Below, piece by piece: positions 48,361 to 57,421 of a stretch of 64,000 nucleotides of DNA. This DNA comes from Pelagibacterium lacus (GTDB lineage: Bacteria; Pseudomonadota; Alphaproteobacteria; Rhizobiales; Devosiaceae): the NCBI RefSeq assembly GCF_003345525.1, contig NZ_QQNH01000002.1, forward strand, positions 186,001-250,000, written 5' to 3'. Made by a program: the position numbers and the translations under genes. Position 1 is the stretch's first letter; each line of letters begins with the position of its first letter. Under the pieces are notes generated by a model. The model saw nothing but the letters and a program-made list of their open reading frames with translations, searched no databases and was not told the origin of the DNA.

Positions 48361-49341
48361 TTATTGCGCGGCGACGCCAGCCGATTCGAAGACCCCACGC
48401 CACAGCTCGATCTGGCTAGCGAGCGTTTCGGCCAGCGCTGCGGGGGTCGCGTCCTCGGCCGGGGCGGGAGCGGTGCCCAGTTCGGCGAAGCGCGAGGCGA
48501 CGGTCTCATCGGCCAGGGCGAGCTGGAGGGATTCGCTCAGGCGGTCGATGATGGCCTGGTCGGTGCCGGCGGGGGCGTAAAGGCCGTGCCAGATACCGAC
48601 ATCGAGGTCGAGCCCGCTTTCAATGGCGGTGGGGATGTCGGGCAGGGATTCCACACGCTCGGGCGTCGTCACGGCATAGGCCTTGATCTCGCCGGCCAGG
48701 ATCTGGTTGGTGGTGTTGGTGGTCTGGTCGCACATCATGTCGATCTGGCCGCCGAGCAGGTCGGTCATGGCCGGGCCGGTGCCCTGATAGGGCACTTCGG
48801 TCATCTTGGCGCCCAGCGCTTCCTGCAGCAGCAGGCCGCACAACTGGCTGGCCGCGCCGATACCGGCATTGCCGTAGATCACCGCTTCGCCGTTCTCTTG
48901 GATGTAGGGGATCAGCTCCTCAAGGGTTTCCGGCTCGAAATCGGCGCGGGCGACGATGGTCATCGGCACGGTGGTGATGAGGCCGATCGGCTCGAAATCG
49001 TCAATGGAATCGAAGGGCAGGTCGGCATAGAGCGAAGGGGCGGTCGACATGCCGATATGGTGCAGCAGAAGGGTGTAGCCGTCATTGGCAGCCGCGGCCG
49101 CCTGACCGGCCCCCAGCGTGCCGCCGGCGCCGCCCACGTTCTGGATCAGGACCTGCTGGCCGAGATCGGCGCTCATGGCCTGGGCCACGAGGCGGGCCAC
49201 CGTATCGGTGGGACCACCGGCCGAGAAAGGCACGATGACGGTGATGGGCTGGGTCGGATAGTCCTGCGCGAAGGCGGTGCCGGCCAGAAGAGCCGAAGCG
49301 GCAACGGCGCCCAGAAGAACGCGCGGAAGCAATGACGTCAT
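48361..49341 (-). CDS. tctC: Tripartite tricarboxylate transporter substrate-binding protein (Bug/TctC)
   Basis: 326 residues. Signal peptide with AFA cleavage before QDYPTQPITVIVPFSAGGPT, the usual Bug-family start of the mature protein. Further family segments are NVGGAGGTLGAGQAA and VPYQGTGPAMTDLLGGQIDM. It binds a carboxylate in the periplasm; the ligand is unknown. The start at 49341 has GGGAGG just upstream. It lies 223 bases downstream of a DctD-like regulator on the same strand. Confidence 0.95.
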   Translation of the reverse strand: MTSLLPRVLLGAVAASALLAGTAFAQDYPTQPITVIVPFSAGGPTDTVARLVAQAMSADLGQQVLIQNVGGAGGTLGAGQAAAAANDGYTLLLHHIGMSTAPSLYADLPFDSIDDFEPIGLITTVPMTIVARADFEPETLEELIPYIQENGEAVIYGNAGIGAASQLCGLLLQEALGAKMTEVPYQGTGPAMTDLLGGQIDMMCDQTTNTTNQILAGEIKAYAVTTPERVESLPDIPTAIESGLDLDVGIWHGLYAPAGTDQAIIDRLSESLQLALADETVASRFAELGTAPAPAEDATPAALAETLASQIELWRGVFESAGVAAQ

Positions 49342-49564
49342 GTTTTCCTCCCAAGGATGGAATCGTATTCGTTAAAGAGAGCCGGACATTGCTTGCCGGC
49401 TGCCCGCCGATCACATGTGGGTTGCGGTGCAAAAACAACCGCCGGCCATCAAAGCGACATGGTTTTTTGGGCCGTGACGCGGAATTTGGGTGGATTCGGT
49501 AACAAATCGCTCGTTCGATGGGTGGAAATCCGCCCATATGTGGCCGGCTTTGGCGCCCCTATGC

Positions 49565-50938
49565 CTAGTCCGCCTCGACGCTGCCGGTCAGGTAGCGGCT
49601 GCGGTCGAGGCCGTATTTCTGCATTTTCTCATAGAGCGACTTGCGCGACAGGCCCAATGATTCGTAGACCGGCTTGAGGCTGCCGCCATGGGCGATCAGG
49701 GCGCTCTCGATGAGGCTGCGCTCGAAATCGGCGACGCGGTCGGCGAGGCGGGAAGTGGCTTCCCATTCCTCGTCGCCATCGCCGCCGGCGGGCTCGAGGA
49801 AGGGCAGGCCGAGATCGAGGATGTAGCGGTCGGCGGCGTTGCGCAATTCGCGGACATTGCCGGGCCAGCGCTGTTCGCTGAGCGCCGAGAGGACCGGCGG
49901 GGGCACCGAGACCATGTCGCGGCGATAGCGCGAGGCGGCCTCGCCGAGCAGTTGCATGAACAGCAGCGGGATGTCCTCGCGGCGATCGGCGAGGGGCGGG
50001 ATGTCGAGGGTGATGACGTTGAGCCGGTAAAGCAGGTCGGCGCGGAAGGTGCCGGCGGCCACGGCGGGTTCGAGCGGGGTGCGCGAGGTCGCGATGAAGC
50101 GCACGTCCAGCGGCAGGGGATCGTTGGAGCCCAGCCGGGTTATGGTGCGGTCCTGGATGACGCGCAGCAGCTTGCCCTGCACGTCAAGCGGCATGGAGCC
50201 GATGTCGTCGAGCAGGATGGTGCCGCCCTGGGCCAGCTCGAACTTGCCGAAGCGGGCGCGCATGGCGCCGGGAAAGGCGCCGATCTCGTGGCCGAACAAT
50301 TCGCTTTCGATGAGGTTGGCGGGCAGGGCGGCGCAATTGATCGCCACATAGGGGCGGTTGGCGCGGGTGGAGAGGTCGTGCAGGGCGCGGGCCGTCACCT
50401 CCTTGCCCGAGCCGGTTTCGCCCACGATGAGCACGTCGGTGTCGGTGGGGCCGATGGTGCGCAGCTTGCGGCGCAGTTCGACCATGCCGTTGGAGCGGCC
50501 GAGCAGACGCTGTTCGAGGTCGTCGCTCTGGCCGGCGGCGGCGCGCAGCACGCGGTTTTCCAGCACCAGGCGGCGATAATCGAGGGCGCGTGCGGCGATC
50601 TCGGTCAACTGGCTGGTGGCGAAGGGCTTTTCGATGAAGTCATAGGCCCCCTCGCGCATGGCGCGCACGGCGAGCTGCACGTCGCCATGGCCGGTGATGA
50701 GGATCACCGGGATGTCGCGGTCGGTCTCGTGCAGGCGGTTCATGAAGGTGATGCCGTCCATGCCCGGCATGCGGATATCGGTGATGACGATGCCCTTGAA
50801 GCCGAAGCCGGCGAAATGGAAGGCGCGGTCGGGGGAGGAGAGCTCGATAGCCTCGAAGCCGGCGAGGTCGAGGGCCTGCGCGATGGAATGGCGCAAGGCG
50901 TCCTCGTCATCGACCAGAATGATCTTTTCGCCCGTCAT
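49565..50938 (-). CDS. dctD: DctD-like sigma54-dependent response regulator
   Basis: 457 residues: receiver domain (about 1-120; phospho-acceptor Asp in VITDIRMPGMDG), AAA+ sigma54-interaction domain (about 145-370; Walker A VGETGSGKEVTAR) and C-terminal Fis-type helix-turn-helix (about 410-455, SLKPVYESLGLSRKSLYEKM). Two core motifs differ from consensus: GAFTGA reads GAFPGA, and Walker B reads LLDDIG rather than LDEIG. Coupled to the kinase gene by a 4-base overlap. The symbol is by family; the likely target here is tctCBA. Confidence 0.85.
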   Translation of the reverse strand: MTGEKIILVDDEDALRHSIAQALDLAGFEAIELSSPDRAFHFAGFGFKGIVITDIRMPGMDGITFMNRLHETDRDIPVILITGHGDVQLAVRAMREGAYDFIEKPFATSQLTEIAARALDYRRLVLENRVLRAAAGQSDDLEQRLLGRSNGMVELRRKLRTIGPTDTDVLIVGETGSGKEVTARALHDLSTRANRPYVAINCAALPANLIESELFGHEIGAFPGAMRARFGKFELAQGGTILLDDIGSMPLDVQGKLLRVIQDRTITRLGSNDPLPLDVRFIATSRTPLEPAVAAGTFRADLLYRLNVITLDIPPLADRREDIPLLFMQLLGEAASRYRRDMVSVPPPVLSALSEQRWPGNVRELRNAADRYILDLGLPFLEPAGGDGDEEWEATSRLADRVADFERSLIESALIAHGGSLKPVYESLGLSRKSLYEKMQKYGLDRSRYLTGSVEAD

Positions 50939-52806
50939 TGCGCAGCATCCGCGATCGGTTCGATATCGGCGGCATTGAGCTCGATGGTGAACAGCGCGCC
51001 GCCCTCGGGATGGTTGCCCGCGTGAAGCTCGCCGCCGAAATCCTTGATGATGTTGTAGGAAATGGACAGCCCCAGGCCCAGCCCCTTGCCGGTGCCCTTG
51101 GTGGAGAAGAAGGGATCGAAAATGCGCTCATTGGCCCCCGCCGTGATGCCGGGGCCGTGGTCGCGCACGAGGATGGTCACCCGGTCGGCCTTGCGGGAGG
51201 CCGAGAGCAGGATGCGCCGGTCCTCGCCGGCCTCGACGGCGTCCATGGCGTTGGCGAGGACGTTGAGCAGCACCTGTTCCAGCCGGTTGGGTCCGCCCAT
51301 CACGGCGAGGCCGGGCGGGATGTCGATGGTAAGGTCGATGCCGCTGGCCTTGATGCGCCAGTCGATGAGCTGGACGGTGTCGGCGACCACCTGGCCCAGG
51401 GGCACGGTGGAGAGCTTTTCATTGGGCTTGCGGGCGAAATTGCGCAGATGCCGCGACAGGGCGGTCATGCGGTCGATGATGCCGGAGATGTTGGCCACCG
51501 TCCGGCGCGCATCCTCGATGCGGCCGCGGTCGAAGAGCACGAGGGCGTTGTCGGCATAATTGCGCGCCGCGGCGAGGGGCTGGTTGAATTCGTGCGAGAG
51601 GTCGGCGGACATGCGGCCCAGCGCCGCGAGCTTGCCGGCCTGAATGAGGTCGGATTGTGTCTTGCGCAGGCGCGCCTCGGTGGCGCGGCGCTCGGCGACC
51701 TCCTCCTCGAGCTTGTTATTGACGCTGGCCAGTTCGGCGGTGCGCTCGATGACGCGGCGTTCGAGCAGCTCCTTGGCGTCGCGCTGCATCTGCATGCGCT
51801 CGCGCAGGCGCGCGCGGCCCTGGATGACCACGGCGCCGGCCAGGATGAGCATGGCCATGGCGAGGAGGGCGATGACGATGGCGGTGAGGGCCTGGGCGCG
51901 GGCCGAGGAGGTGTCGAGCAGCACGCTCACCGTCCAGTCGGCCTCGGGCATGGATTCCGAGACGACGAGATATTCGGTGCTCGCGGCATTGCCGGCGATG
52001 GTATAGAGGCGGTGGTTTTCGTCGCTGACATCGGCCAGGGGCAGCTCGCGCAGCTCGGCATTGGCGTAGCGGCGGGTTTCGGCGGTGCGGGCGAGGCGCT
52101 CGCGGGTGAGCGGCAGGACGGAATTGTAGAGCCAGTTCGGCTCGCTGGTCATGAAGATGATGCCTTCGGGGTCGTTGACGATGATCTGGTAATCACCGCC
52201 CCCGCGCCAGGTGTCCTCGATGGTCTCGACGTCGATCTTGACGGCCACCACGCCCAGCGTCTCGCCGCCCACCACCACAGGAGCGCCGAAATAATAGCCG
52301 CGCTTGAACGAGGTGGTGCCCAGGGCGAAGAACCGGCCCTCGCCGCCATCGATGGCGTCGAAGAAATAGGGCCGGTACTGGAAATTGTCGCCCACGAAGG
52401 GCCGCTCGCCGTCGAAATTGGAGGCGACGATGGTGGTGCCGTCCATGCCCATGACGTAGATGTCGGAGGAGCGGAACTGCTCGTTGATCTCCTTGAGGTA
52501 GTGGTTGACCTCGTCGATCAGCGCCGGGTTGTCGGGCGCGGCGAGCAGGTCCTGGATCTCGTCGAAGCCGGCGATGACCTCGGGCAGGTTCTCGTAGCGC
52601 GCCATGTGGCCGCGCAGCACCGCGATGGCGAGGCGCAGGGTGTTGTGGCCGCGCGCCTCGGCCTCGTTGAAAAAGGAGCGATGGGTATAGACGCTGCCCC
52701 AGAACCCCACCACACCCATGCCGACCAGCACCAGGGCCGCGGCGACGAGCCAGCGGCGGCGCAATCGCGCGCTCAGGGCGGAGGGGATGGAGAGGGCGAG
52801 TGTCAT
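50935..52806 (-). CDS. dctB: DctB-like sensor histidine kinase
   Basis: 623 residues. One membrane helix near residues 17-37, a periplasmic double-PDC/dCache sensor (about 40-305), a second membrane helix (about 310-330), a coiled coil, then the HisKA domain with SHEFNQPLAAARNYADNA and an HATPase domain with RDHGPGITAG and GTGKGLGLGLSISYNII. This is the architecture of DctB, which senses C4-dicarboxylates in rhizobia. Proximity to a tct transporter suggests it senses that system's substrate. It is divergent from the TraB/GumN gene. Confidence 0.85.
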   Translation of the reverse strand: MTLALSIPSALSARLRRRWLVAAALVLVGMGVVGFWGSVYTHRSFFNEAEARGHNTLRLAIAVLRGHMARYENLPEVIAGFDEIQDLLAAPDNPALIDEVNHYLKEINEQFRSSDIYVMGMDGTTIVASNFDGERPFVGDNFQYRPYFFDAIDGGEGRFFALGTTSFKRGYYFGAPVVVGGETLGVVAVKIDVETIEDTWRGGGDYQIIVNDPEGIIFMTSEPNWLYNSVLPLTRERLARTAETRRYANAELRELPLADVSDENHRLYTIAGNAASTEYLVVSESMPEADWTVSVLLDTSSARAQALTAIVIALLAMAMLILAGAVVIQGRARLRERMQMQRDAKELLERRVIERTAELASVNNKLEEEVAERRATEARLRKTQSDLIQAGKLAALGRMSADLSHEFNQPLAAARNYADNALVLFDRGRIEDARRTVANISGIIDRMTALSRHLRNFARKPNEKLSTVPLGQVVADTVQLIDWRIKASGIDLTIDIPPGLAVMGGPNRLEQVLLNVLANAMDAVEAGEDRRILLSASRKADRVTILVRDHGPGITAGANERIFDPFFSTKGTGKGLGLGLSISYNIIKDFGGELHAGNHPEGGALFTIELNAADIEPIADAAQ

Positions 52807-52903
52807 GGTGTCATCATATTTGTAGTCCGCCTATTGCGAAACCATTTCCTGCCCAACGCATTGCCAATGAGCGGTCCGCACCCAAACCCACACGGAGATT
52901 CCT

Positions 52904-53782
52904 ATGGCCCAGCGCTTCAGGCCCTTGATGTTCCTGGCATTTCTCGCGAGCATCGGGGTCGTTCCCTCCGCCGTCGCGCAAGCGCCCGAACCGCCGATCT
53001 GGGTGGTCCGCGACGATGATTCGACGGTCTATATGGTGGGAACGGTGCACATGATGCGCGAGGGAGTCGCCTGGCAGAGCACGGCGGTGGCCGACGTTCT
53101 GGCCGAGGCCGACGAATTGTGGCTGGAAATCCCCGACCTGACGCCGCCGGACAATCTGGGCGGGATGATCATGCGGCTGGGCTTTTCCCCCGACCAGCCG
53201 CTCTCCTCGCGGCTGAGCGCGGAAGAACTGGCCGGCCTGGAGGCCATTCTCGACGAGCACCAGATTCCGCTGGAGAGTTTCGACAGCCTGCGCCCCTGGT
53301 TCGCCTATCTGCAGATCACCTCGCTGGTGATGCTCGATGCGGGCTTCGATCCGCAGAGCGGCATCGACGTGCAGATCAAGGCGCAGGCGGAAGCGCAGGG
53401 CATGCCCGTCTACGGGTTCGAAACGTTCGACGAGCAGTTCGACCTGCTCTCGGGCATGCCCGACAAGGTGCAATTGGAGGTGCTGCGGCAGACCATCGCC
53501 GATTACGAGGAGAGCCAGGCCGAACTCGTCGAGCAACTGGAAGGCTGGATCGGCGGCGATCTGGGCGTGCTGGAGGAAGGGACCGCGGAAATCGCCGCGG
53601 AGCTGCCGGAATTCTACGAGGCGCTGTTCGTGGAGCGCAATGTGGGGTTCGTGGACGGGATCGAAGAGATCCTGGCCGGCAGCGGCACGGCGCTGGTCGC
53701 CGTGGGGCTGGGGCACTATGTCGGCCCGGATTCGATTCCGGCGATGCTGGAAGCGCGCGGATATACGGTGGAGCGGCGCTAA
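52904..53782 (+). CDS. TraB/GumN family protein
   Basis: 292 residues. Signal peptide (about 1-25), then the family motifs: STVYMVGTVHMM near the N-terminus, DELWLEIPDL in the middle, and AVGLGHYVGPDSIPAML near the C-terminus. The conserved His/Glu residues suggest a metal-dependent hydrolase (Tiki/TraB superfamily). Probably periplasmic; substrate unknown. GGAG precedes the ATG. Ends in a palindromic repeat shared with convergent gntK. Confidence 0.9.
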   Translation: MAQRFRPLMFLAFLASIGVVPSAVAQAPEPPIWVVRDDDSTVYMVGTVHMMREGVAWQSTAVADVLAEADELWLEIPDLTPPDNLGGMIMRLGFSPDQPLSSRLSAEELAGLEAILDEHQIPLESFDSLRPWFAYLQITSLVMLDAGFDPQSGIDVQIKAQAEAQGMPVYGFETFDEQFDLLSGMPDKVQLEVLRQTIADYEESQAELVEQLEGWIGGDLGVLEEGTAEIAAELPEFYEALFVERNVGFVDGIEEILAGSGTALVAVGLGHYVGPDSIPAMLEARGYTVERR

Positions 53783-53796
53783 GTCCTTGTTTTTTC

Positions 53797-53840
53797 GCGT
53801 TTCCGAACCGGAAAACCGGGTCCACTTTTCCTGGAAACGC
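53797..53840. repeat. Palindromic intergenic repeat (GCGTTTCC family), short copy
   Basis: Bounded by GCGTTTCC and GGAAACGC, differing from 34969-35012 by about one base (CCGGG for CCGGT). It lies between two convergent genes and touches the gntK stop codon. Confidence 0.85.
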
Positions 53841-53841
53841 T

Positions 53842-54372
53842 CTAAATCTGTCCCGCTATCGTGTCGACGATGCTCTCGATGGACTGGGCCACGTCGACGA
53901 CCAGGCCCAATTCGTCGGGAGCGAAGGTTTCCAGCGTCGCGAACTGGCTGTCGAGCAGGCTGGCCGGCATGAAATGGCCGGGGCGATCGGCCTGGCGCGC
54001 GGCGATCACCGACCTGTCGCCATGCAGCAGTACGAACAGGACCGGTTCGCCGGCGCCGTCGCGGAGGCAATCGCGATAGAGGCGGCGCAGGGCCGAGCAG
54101 GCGCAGACCACGCGGCCGCGCGTGTCGGCGGTGTTGCGCATGGCGTCGGCGACGATCTCCAGCCATGGCCAGCGGTCGGCGTCGTCCAGCGGCGTGCCGC
54201 CGCGCATCTTTTCGACATTGGCGCGTGGATGGAGGTTGTCGGCATCGATGAAGGGTAGGCCGAGCCGCTCGGCCAGCGCTTCGGCGATGGTGGTCTTGCC
54301 GGCGCCCGAAACCCCCATGACGACAATGAGTCGGATGTCCTTGAAGTCGGGGGTGGGAGCTTGTTCCGGCAT
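53842..54372 (-). CDS. gntK: Gluconokinase
   Basis: 176 residues. P-loop GVSGAGKTT (about 20-28); GntK patterns FIDADNLHPRANVEKMRGG, PLDDADRWPWL, CSALRRLYRD and RPGHFMPASLLDSQF. It phosphorylates gluconate to 6-phosphogluconate. Divergent from the 6-phosphogluconate dehydrogenase gene, the next enzyme of the same route, across 162 bases. Confidence 0.95.
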   Translation of the reverse strand: MPEQAPTPDFKDIRLIVVMGVSGAGKTTIAEALAERLGLPFIDADNLHPRANVEKMRGGTPLDDADRWPWLEIVADAMRNTADTRGRVVCACSALRRLYRDCLRDGAGEPVLFVLLHGDRSVIAARQADRPGHFMPASLLDSQFATLETFAPDELGLVVDVAQSIESIVDTIAGQI

Positions 54373-54493
54373 CGGCCTCTCAATGTTGCTGGCTGCGCTG
54401 CAAATTCACTGGCACGTCTGGCCCGGAGGGGCAACGGCGCGGATGCCGGATCGGTTGCGGGGAAACGCCATGCGCGCTAGAGGAGAAGGCAAG

Positions 54494-54519
54494 CGATACA
54501 AGACCAAACGATACAAGAC
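54494..54519. promoter_or_regulatory. Direct repeat (possible operator) between gntK and gnd
   Basis: CGATACAAGAC occurs twice with a 4-base spacer (54494-54504 and 54509-54519), a 15-base period. It ends 15 bases before the gnd ATG, in the shared control region. It could be a regulator site or a local duplication. Confidence 0.45.
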
Positions 54520-54534
54520 AGTGTGAGGCGACGG

Positions 54535-55959
54535 ATGCAAGAGGCGGATATCGGCCTGATCGGGCTCGGGGTCATGGGCGAGAATCTGGCGCTCAACATT
54601 GCCGATAATGGCTACACGGTGGCCGTGTACAACCGGACGGCGGGCAAGGTCGACGCGTTTCTCGACAATGCCGGCCCGTTGCGCGGCAATGTCATGGGAT
54701 CGGGGGAGCTTGCGGCCTTTGTCGGCATGCTCAAGCGGCCGCGCTCGGTGATCATCATGGTGCAGGCCGGGGACCCGGTGGACGCGGTGATCGCGCAACT
54801 GAGGCCGCTGCTCGCCGAGGGCGACGTCATCATCGACGCCGGCAACGCCAATTATCACGACACGGTGCGGCGCTTTTCCGAACTGGACGGCACGGGAATC
54901 GGCTTTCTCGGCATCGGGGTTTCCGGCGGCGAGGAAGGGGCGCGGCACGGGCCGTCAATCATGGTGGGCGGCTCGGAAGCCCAGTGGAAGAACGCCGAGG
55001 CGGTGCTGACGGCGATCGCCGCCAAGTTCAACGGCGAATCCTGCTGCGCCTATCTGGGGACCGGCGGTGCGGGGCATTTCGTCAAGACCATCCATAACGG
55101 CATCGAATATGCCGACATGCAGATGATCGCCGAAATCTACGGCGTGATGCGTGACGGGCTCGGCATGACCCCGGACGCCTGCGCCAAGGTGTTCGCGGAC
55201 TGGAACAAGGGTCCGCTCGACAGCTATCTCATCGAGATCACCGGGCACGTGCTGGCGGCCATGGACGAAAAAACCGGCCAGCCGCTGGTGGATGTGATCG
55301 TCGATGCGGCGGGGCAGAAGGGCACCGGCCGCTGGTCGGCGATCGAAGCGCTCAATCTGGGCGTTTCGGCGACGACCATCGAGGGCGCGGTGGCGGCGCG
55401 GTCGATCTCGGCGATCAAGGCCGAGCGCGAGCGCGGCGAAGCCCTCTATGGCGCGGGCATGAAGGGCAAGGCCACGATCTCGCTCGAAGCGCTGGAAAAG
55501 GCGCTGCTGGCGGGCAAGATCGCCGCCTATGCGCAGGGGTTCGCGGTGATGGCCAAGGCCTCGGAGGAGCATGGCTGGAACCTGCCCCTCGACACCATCG
55601 CCAAGATCTGGCGGGCCGGGTGCATCATCCGCTCGCGCTTCCTCGACCAGATCTCGAAGGCCTTCGAGGCGGGAAGCTCGGACAATCTTCTGACCCAGCC
55701 CTCGTTCGTCTCGATGATGACGGAAAGCAACGGGGCGCTGCGGGCTGTGGTGGCGACCTGCGCGGTCAACGAATTGCCGGCCCCGTGCCTCTCCTCGGCG
55801 CTGGCCTATTTCGACGCCTATCGGCAGGGGCGGGGCACCACCAACCTCACCCAGGGCCAGCGCGATTTCTTCGGCGCGCACGGGTTCAGGCGGATCGGCG
55901 AGGAGGGGGATTTCCACCATAGCTGGCCGAGCCTCGTCGAAGGGGCGCAGCAGCCTTAA
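54535..55959 (+). CDS. gnd: 6-phosphogluconate dehydrogenase, decarboxylating
   Basis: 474 residues from ATG 54535; GTG 54523 is the alternative, but its bases GTGAGG serve as the ribosome site. N-terminal Rossmann fold IGLIGLGVMGENLALNIADN; catalytic region LGIGVSGGEEGARHGPSIMV and HFVKTIHNGIEYADMQMIAE; the C-terminal tail carries FFGAHGFRR. It makes ribulose 5-phosphate and NADPH. Together with gntK and rpe (in this window) it defines gluconate entry into the pentose phosphate pathway. Confidence 0.97.
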   Translation: MQEADIGLIGLGVMGENLALNIADNGYTVAVYNRTAGKVDAFLDNAGPLRGNVMGSGELAAFVGMLKRPRSVIIMVQAGDPVDAVIAQLRPLLAEGDVIIDAGNANYHDTVRRFSELDGTGIGFLGIGVSGGEEGARHGPSIMVGGSEAQWKNAEAVLTAIAAKFNGESCCAYLGTGGAGHFVKTIHNGIEYADMQMIAEIYGVMRDGLGMTPDACAKVFADWNKGPLDSYLIEITGHVLAAMDEKTGQPLVDVIVDAAGQKGTGRWSAIEALNLGVSATTIEGAVAARSISAIKAERERGEALYGAGMKGKATISLEALEKALLAGKIAAYAQGFAVMAKASEEHGWNLPLDTIAKIWRAGCIIRSRFLDQISKAFEAGSSDNLLTQPSFVSMMTESNGALRAVVATCAVNELPAPCLSSALAYFDAYRQGRGTTNLTQGQRDFFGAHGFRRIGEEGDFHHSWPSLVEGAQQP

Positions 55960-57332
55960 TCCTTGCCATTGGCCTCGTCGCCGTTTTCGGCGCGTTCGCG
56001 ATCCACTTCCTCCTCATCGGGCGGGTTGACCGCCTGACCGGTCGGCTGGGGCACGCGCGGCTTCTTGCGGCTGGTGTCATAGGGACGGTGGATCAGGTCG
56101 AATTTGAAGGCGGCGAAGATAAAGAGCGCGATGGCCCCCACGACCAGAAGGCCGGCGGCAAAGAAGGGCGCGCCGGGAAAGGTGGTGGGCCGCAGCGGGT
56201 TGGTGGTGAAGAAGGAAAACATCTGGGTGGCCGCCACGGGGGCGATGATGGCGGTCAGCGAGTTCGAGGCATTCACCGCGCCCTGTAATTCGCCCTGCTG
56301 GTTGTTGCGGGCATTGTTGGCCAGAAGCCCGCTGAGGGCGGGAGCGGCGATGCCCGAAAAGGCGCCGATGACGAGGAAGGTCCACAGGCCCAGCTCGGTG
56401 TGGATGAAGGACACCCCGACAAAGGCGACCACCGCCAGCGACAGCCCGATGATGACGGTGGCGGTGACGCCGAGATAGCGGGTGGAATAGCCGACCAGCA
56501 GGGCCTGGCTCAGGGCGAACAGGATGCCGAACACGCCGAGCGAGCGCCCGACCTGTGAGGTGGACCAGCCAAATTCCTCGATGGTGTAGAAGTTCCAGAC
56601 GTTGGGATAGGTCTGCCCGGCCAGCGAGAAGAGGAACAGCGCGCCGAGCAGGACGAAGATCACCGGGGTGTGGCGGAAGGCCCAGAGCGCGCCGAAGGGA
56701 TTGGCGCGCTTCCAGTTGAAGCGGCGGCGGCGGAATTTCGATAGGCTCTCAGGGAGGACGAAAAAGCCGAACACCACATTGGCCGCGGCGACGGCGGCGG
56801 CAAGATAGAAGGGCGCGCGGGGGCCGAACTCGCCCAACTCGCCACCGATGACCGGGCCGACGATGAAGCCGAGGCCAAAGGCGGCCCCGATCAGCCCGAA
56901 GCGCTGGGAGCGCTTTTCCTTGGGGGTGATGTCGGCGACATAGGCGGTGGCGGTGCCCATGGCGGCGCCGCAGATCCCCGACAGCACGCGGCCCACGAAC
57001 AGCCACACGAGGGTCGGGGCCCAGGCCATGATGAGGTAATCGATCGAGAGGCCGACCAGCGAGAGCAGGAGGATGGGCCGGCGGCCCCAGCGGTCGGACA
57101 GATTGCCCAGAATGGGCGAGAAGATGAACTGCATCGTCGCGTAGACGAAGACCAGATAGCCGCCGATTACCGCCGCATTGGTGATGGTCTCATGGGTCAG
57201 TTCGAGGATGAGATTGGGCAGGACCGGCAGGATGATCCCCAGCCCGACGATGTCGAGAAACACCGTCATGAGAATGAAGACGAGCGTCAATCTGGACTGG
57301 GGGCTGACTCGCATAAAGATTCGGCCGATCAT
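55956..57332 (-). CDS. TetA-like MFS transporter
   Basis: 458 residues with twelve membrane helices. The helix 1 region ends FLDIVGLGIILPVLPNLI, motif A is GNLSDRWGRRPILL, and motif C is GAAFGLGFIVGPVIGG, as in TCR/Tet-type DHA1 exporters. An unusual polar tail of about 45 residues follows the last helix and ends in an acidic stretch. A tetracycline role is not implied. ATG 57314 is a plausible alternative start. It overlaps convergent gnd by four bases. Confidence 0.88.
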   Translation of the reverse strand: MIGRIFMRVSPQSRLTLVFILMTVFLDIVGLGIILPVLPNLILELTHETITNAAVIGGYLVFVYATMQFIFSPILGNLSDRWGRRPILLLSLVGLSIDYLIMAWAPTLVWLFVGRVLSGICGAAMGTATAYVADITPKEKRSQRFGLIGAAFGLGFIVGPVIGGELGEFGPRAPFYLAAAVAAANVVFGFFVLPESLSKFRRRRFNWKRANPFGALWAFRHTPVIFVLLGALFLFSLAGQTYPNVWNFYTIEEFGWSTSQVGRSLGVFGILFALSQALLVGYSTRYLGVTATVIIGLSLAVVAFVGVSFIHTELGLWTFLVIGAFSGIAAPALSGLLANNARNNQQGELQGAVNASNSLTAIIAPVAATQMFSFFTTNPLRPTTFPGAPFFAAGLLVVGAIALFIFAAFKFDLIHRPYDTSRKKPRVPQPTGQAVNPPDEEEVDRERAENGDEANGKD

Positions 57333-57421
57333 CGGGGCGGGGAGGGTTCAGTTGGCACACCGGCCGGGGGAAAGGCAAGCGCGGGGCGGCGGTTTCCTAA
57401 CGCTTCGGGGCAGGCCATGGT

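Noticed and set aside
49429-49448. Possible sigma54 -24/-12 promoter before tctC
   Set aside because: On the minus strand a TGGC/GG element and a TTGC element are present, but the GG to GC spacing is 11 rather than 10 bases, and no better match was found between 49342 and 49564.
50938-53019. 693-codon plus-strand open frame opposite dctB
   Set aside because: Shadow of the DctB reading frame; biased composition and no family similarity.
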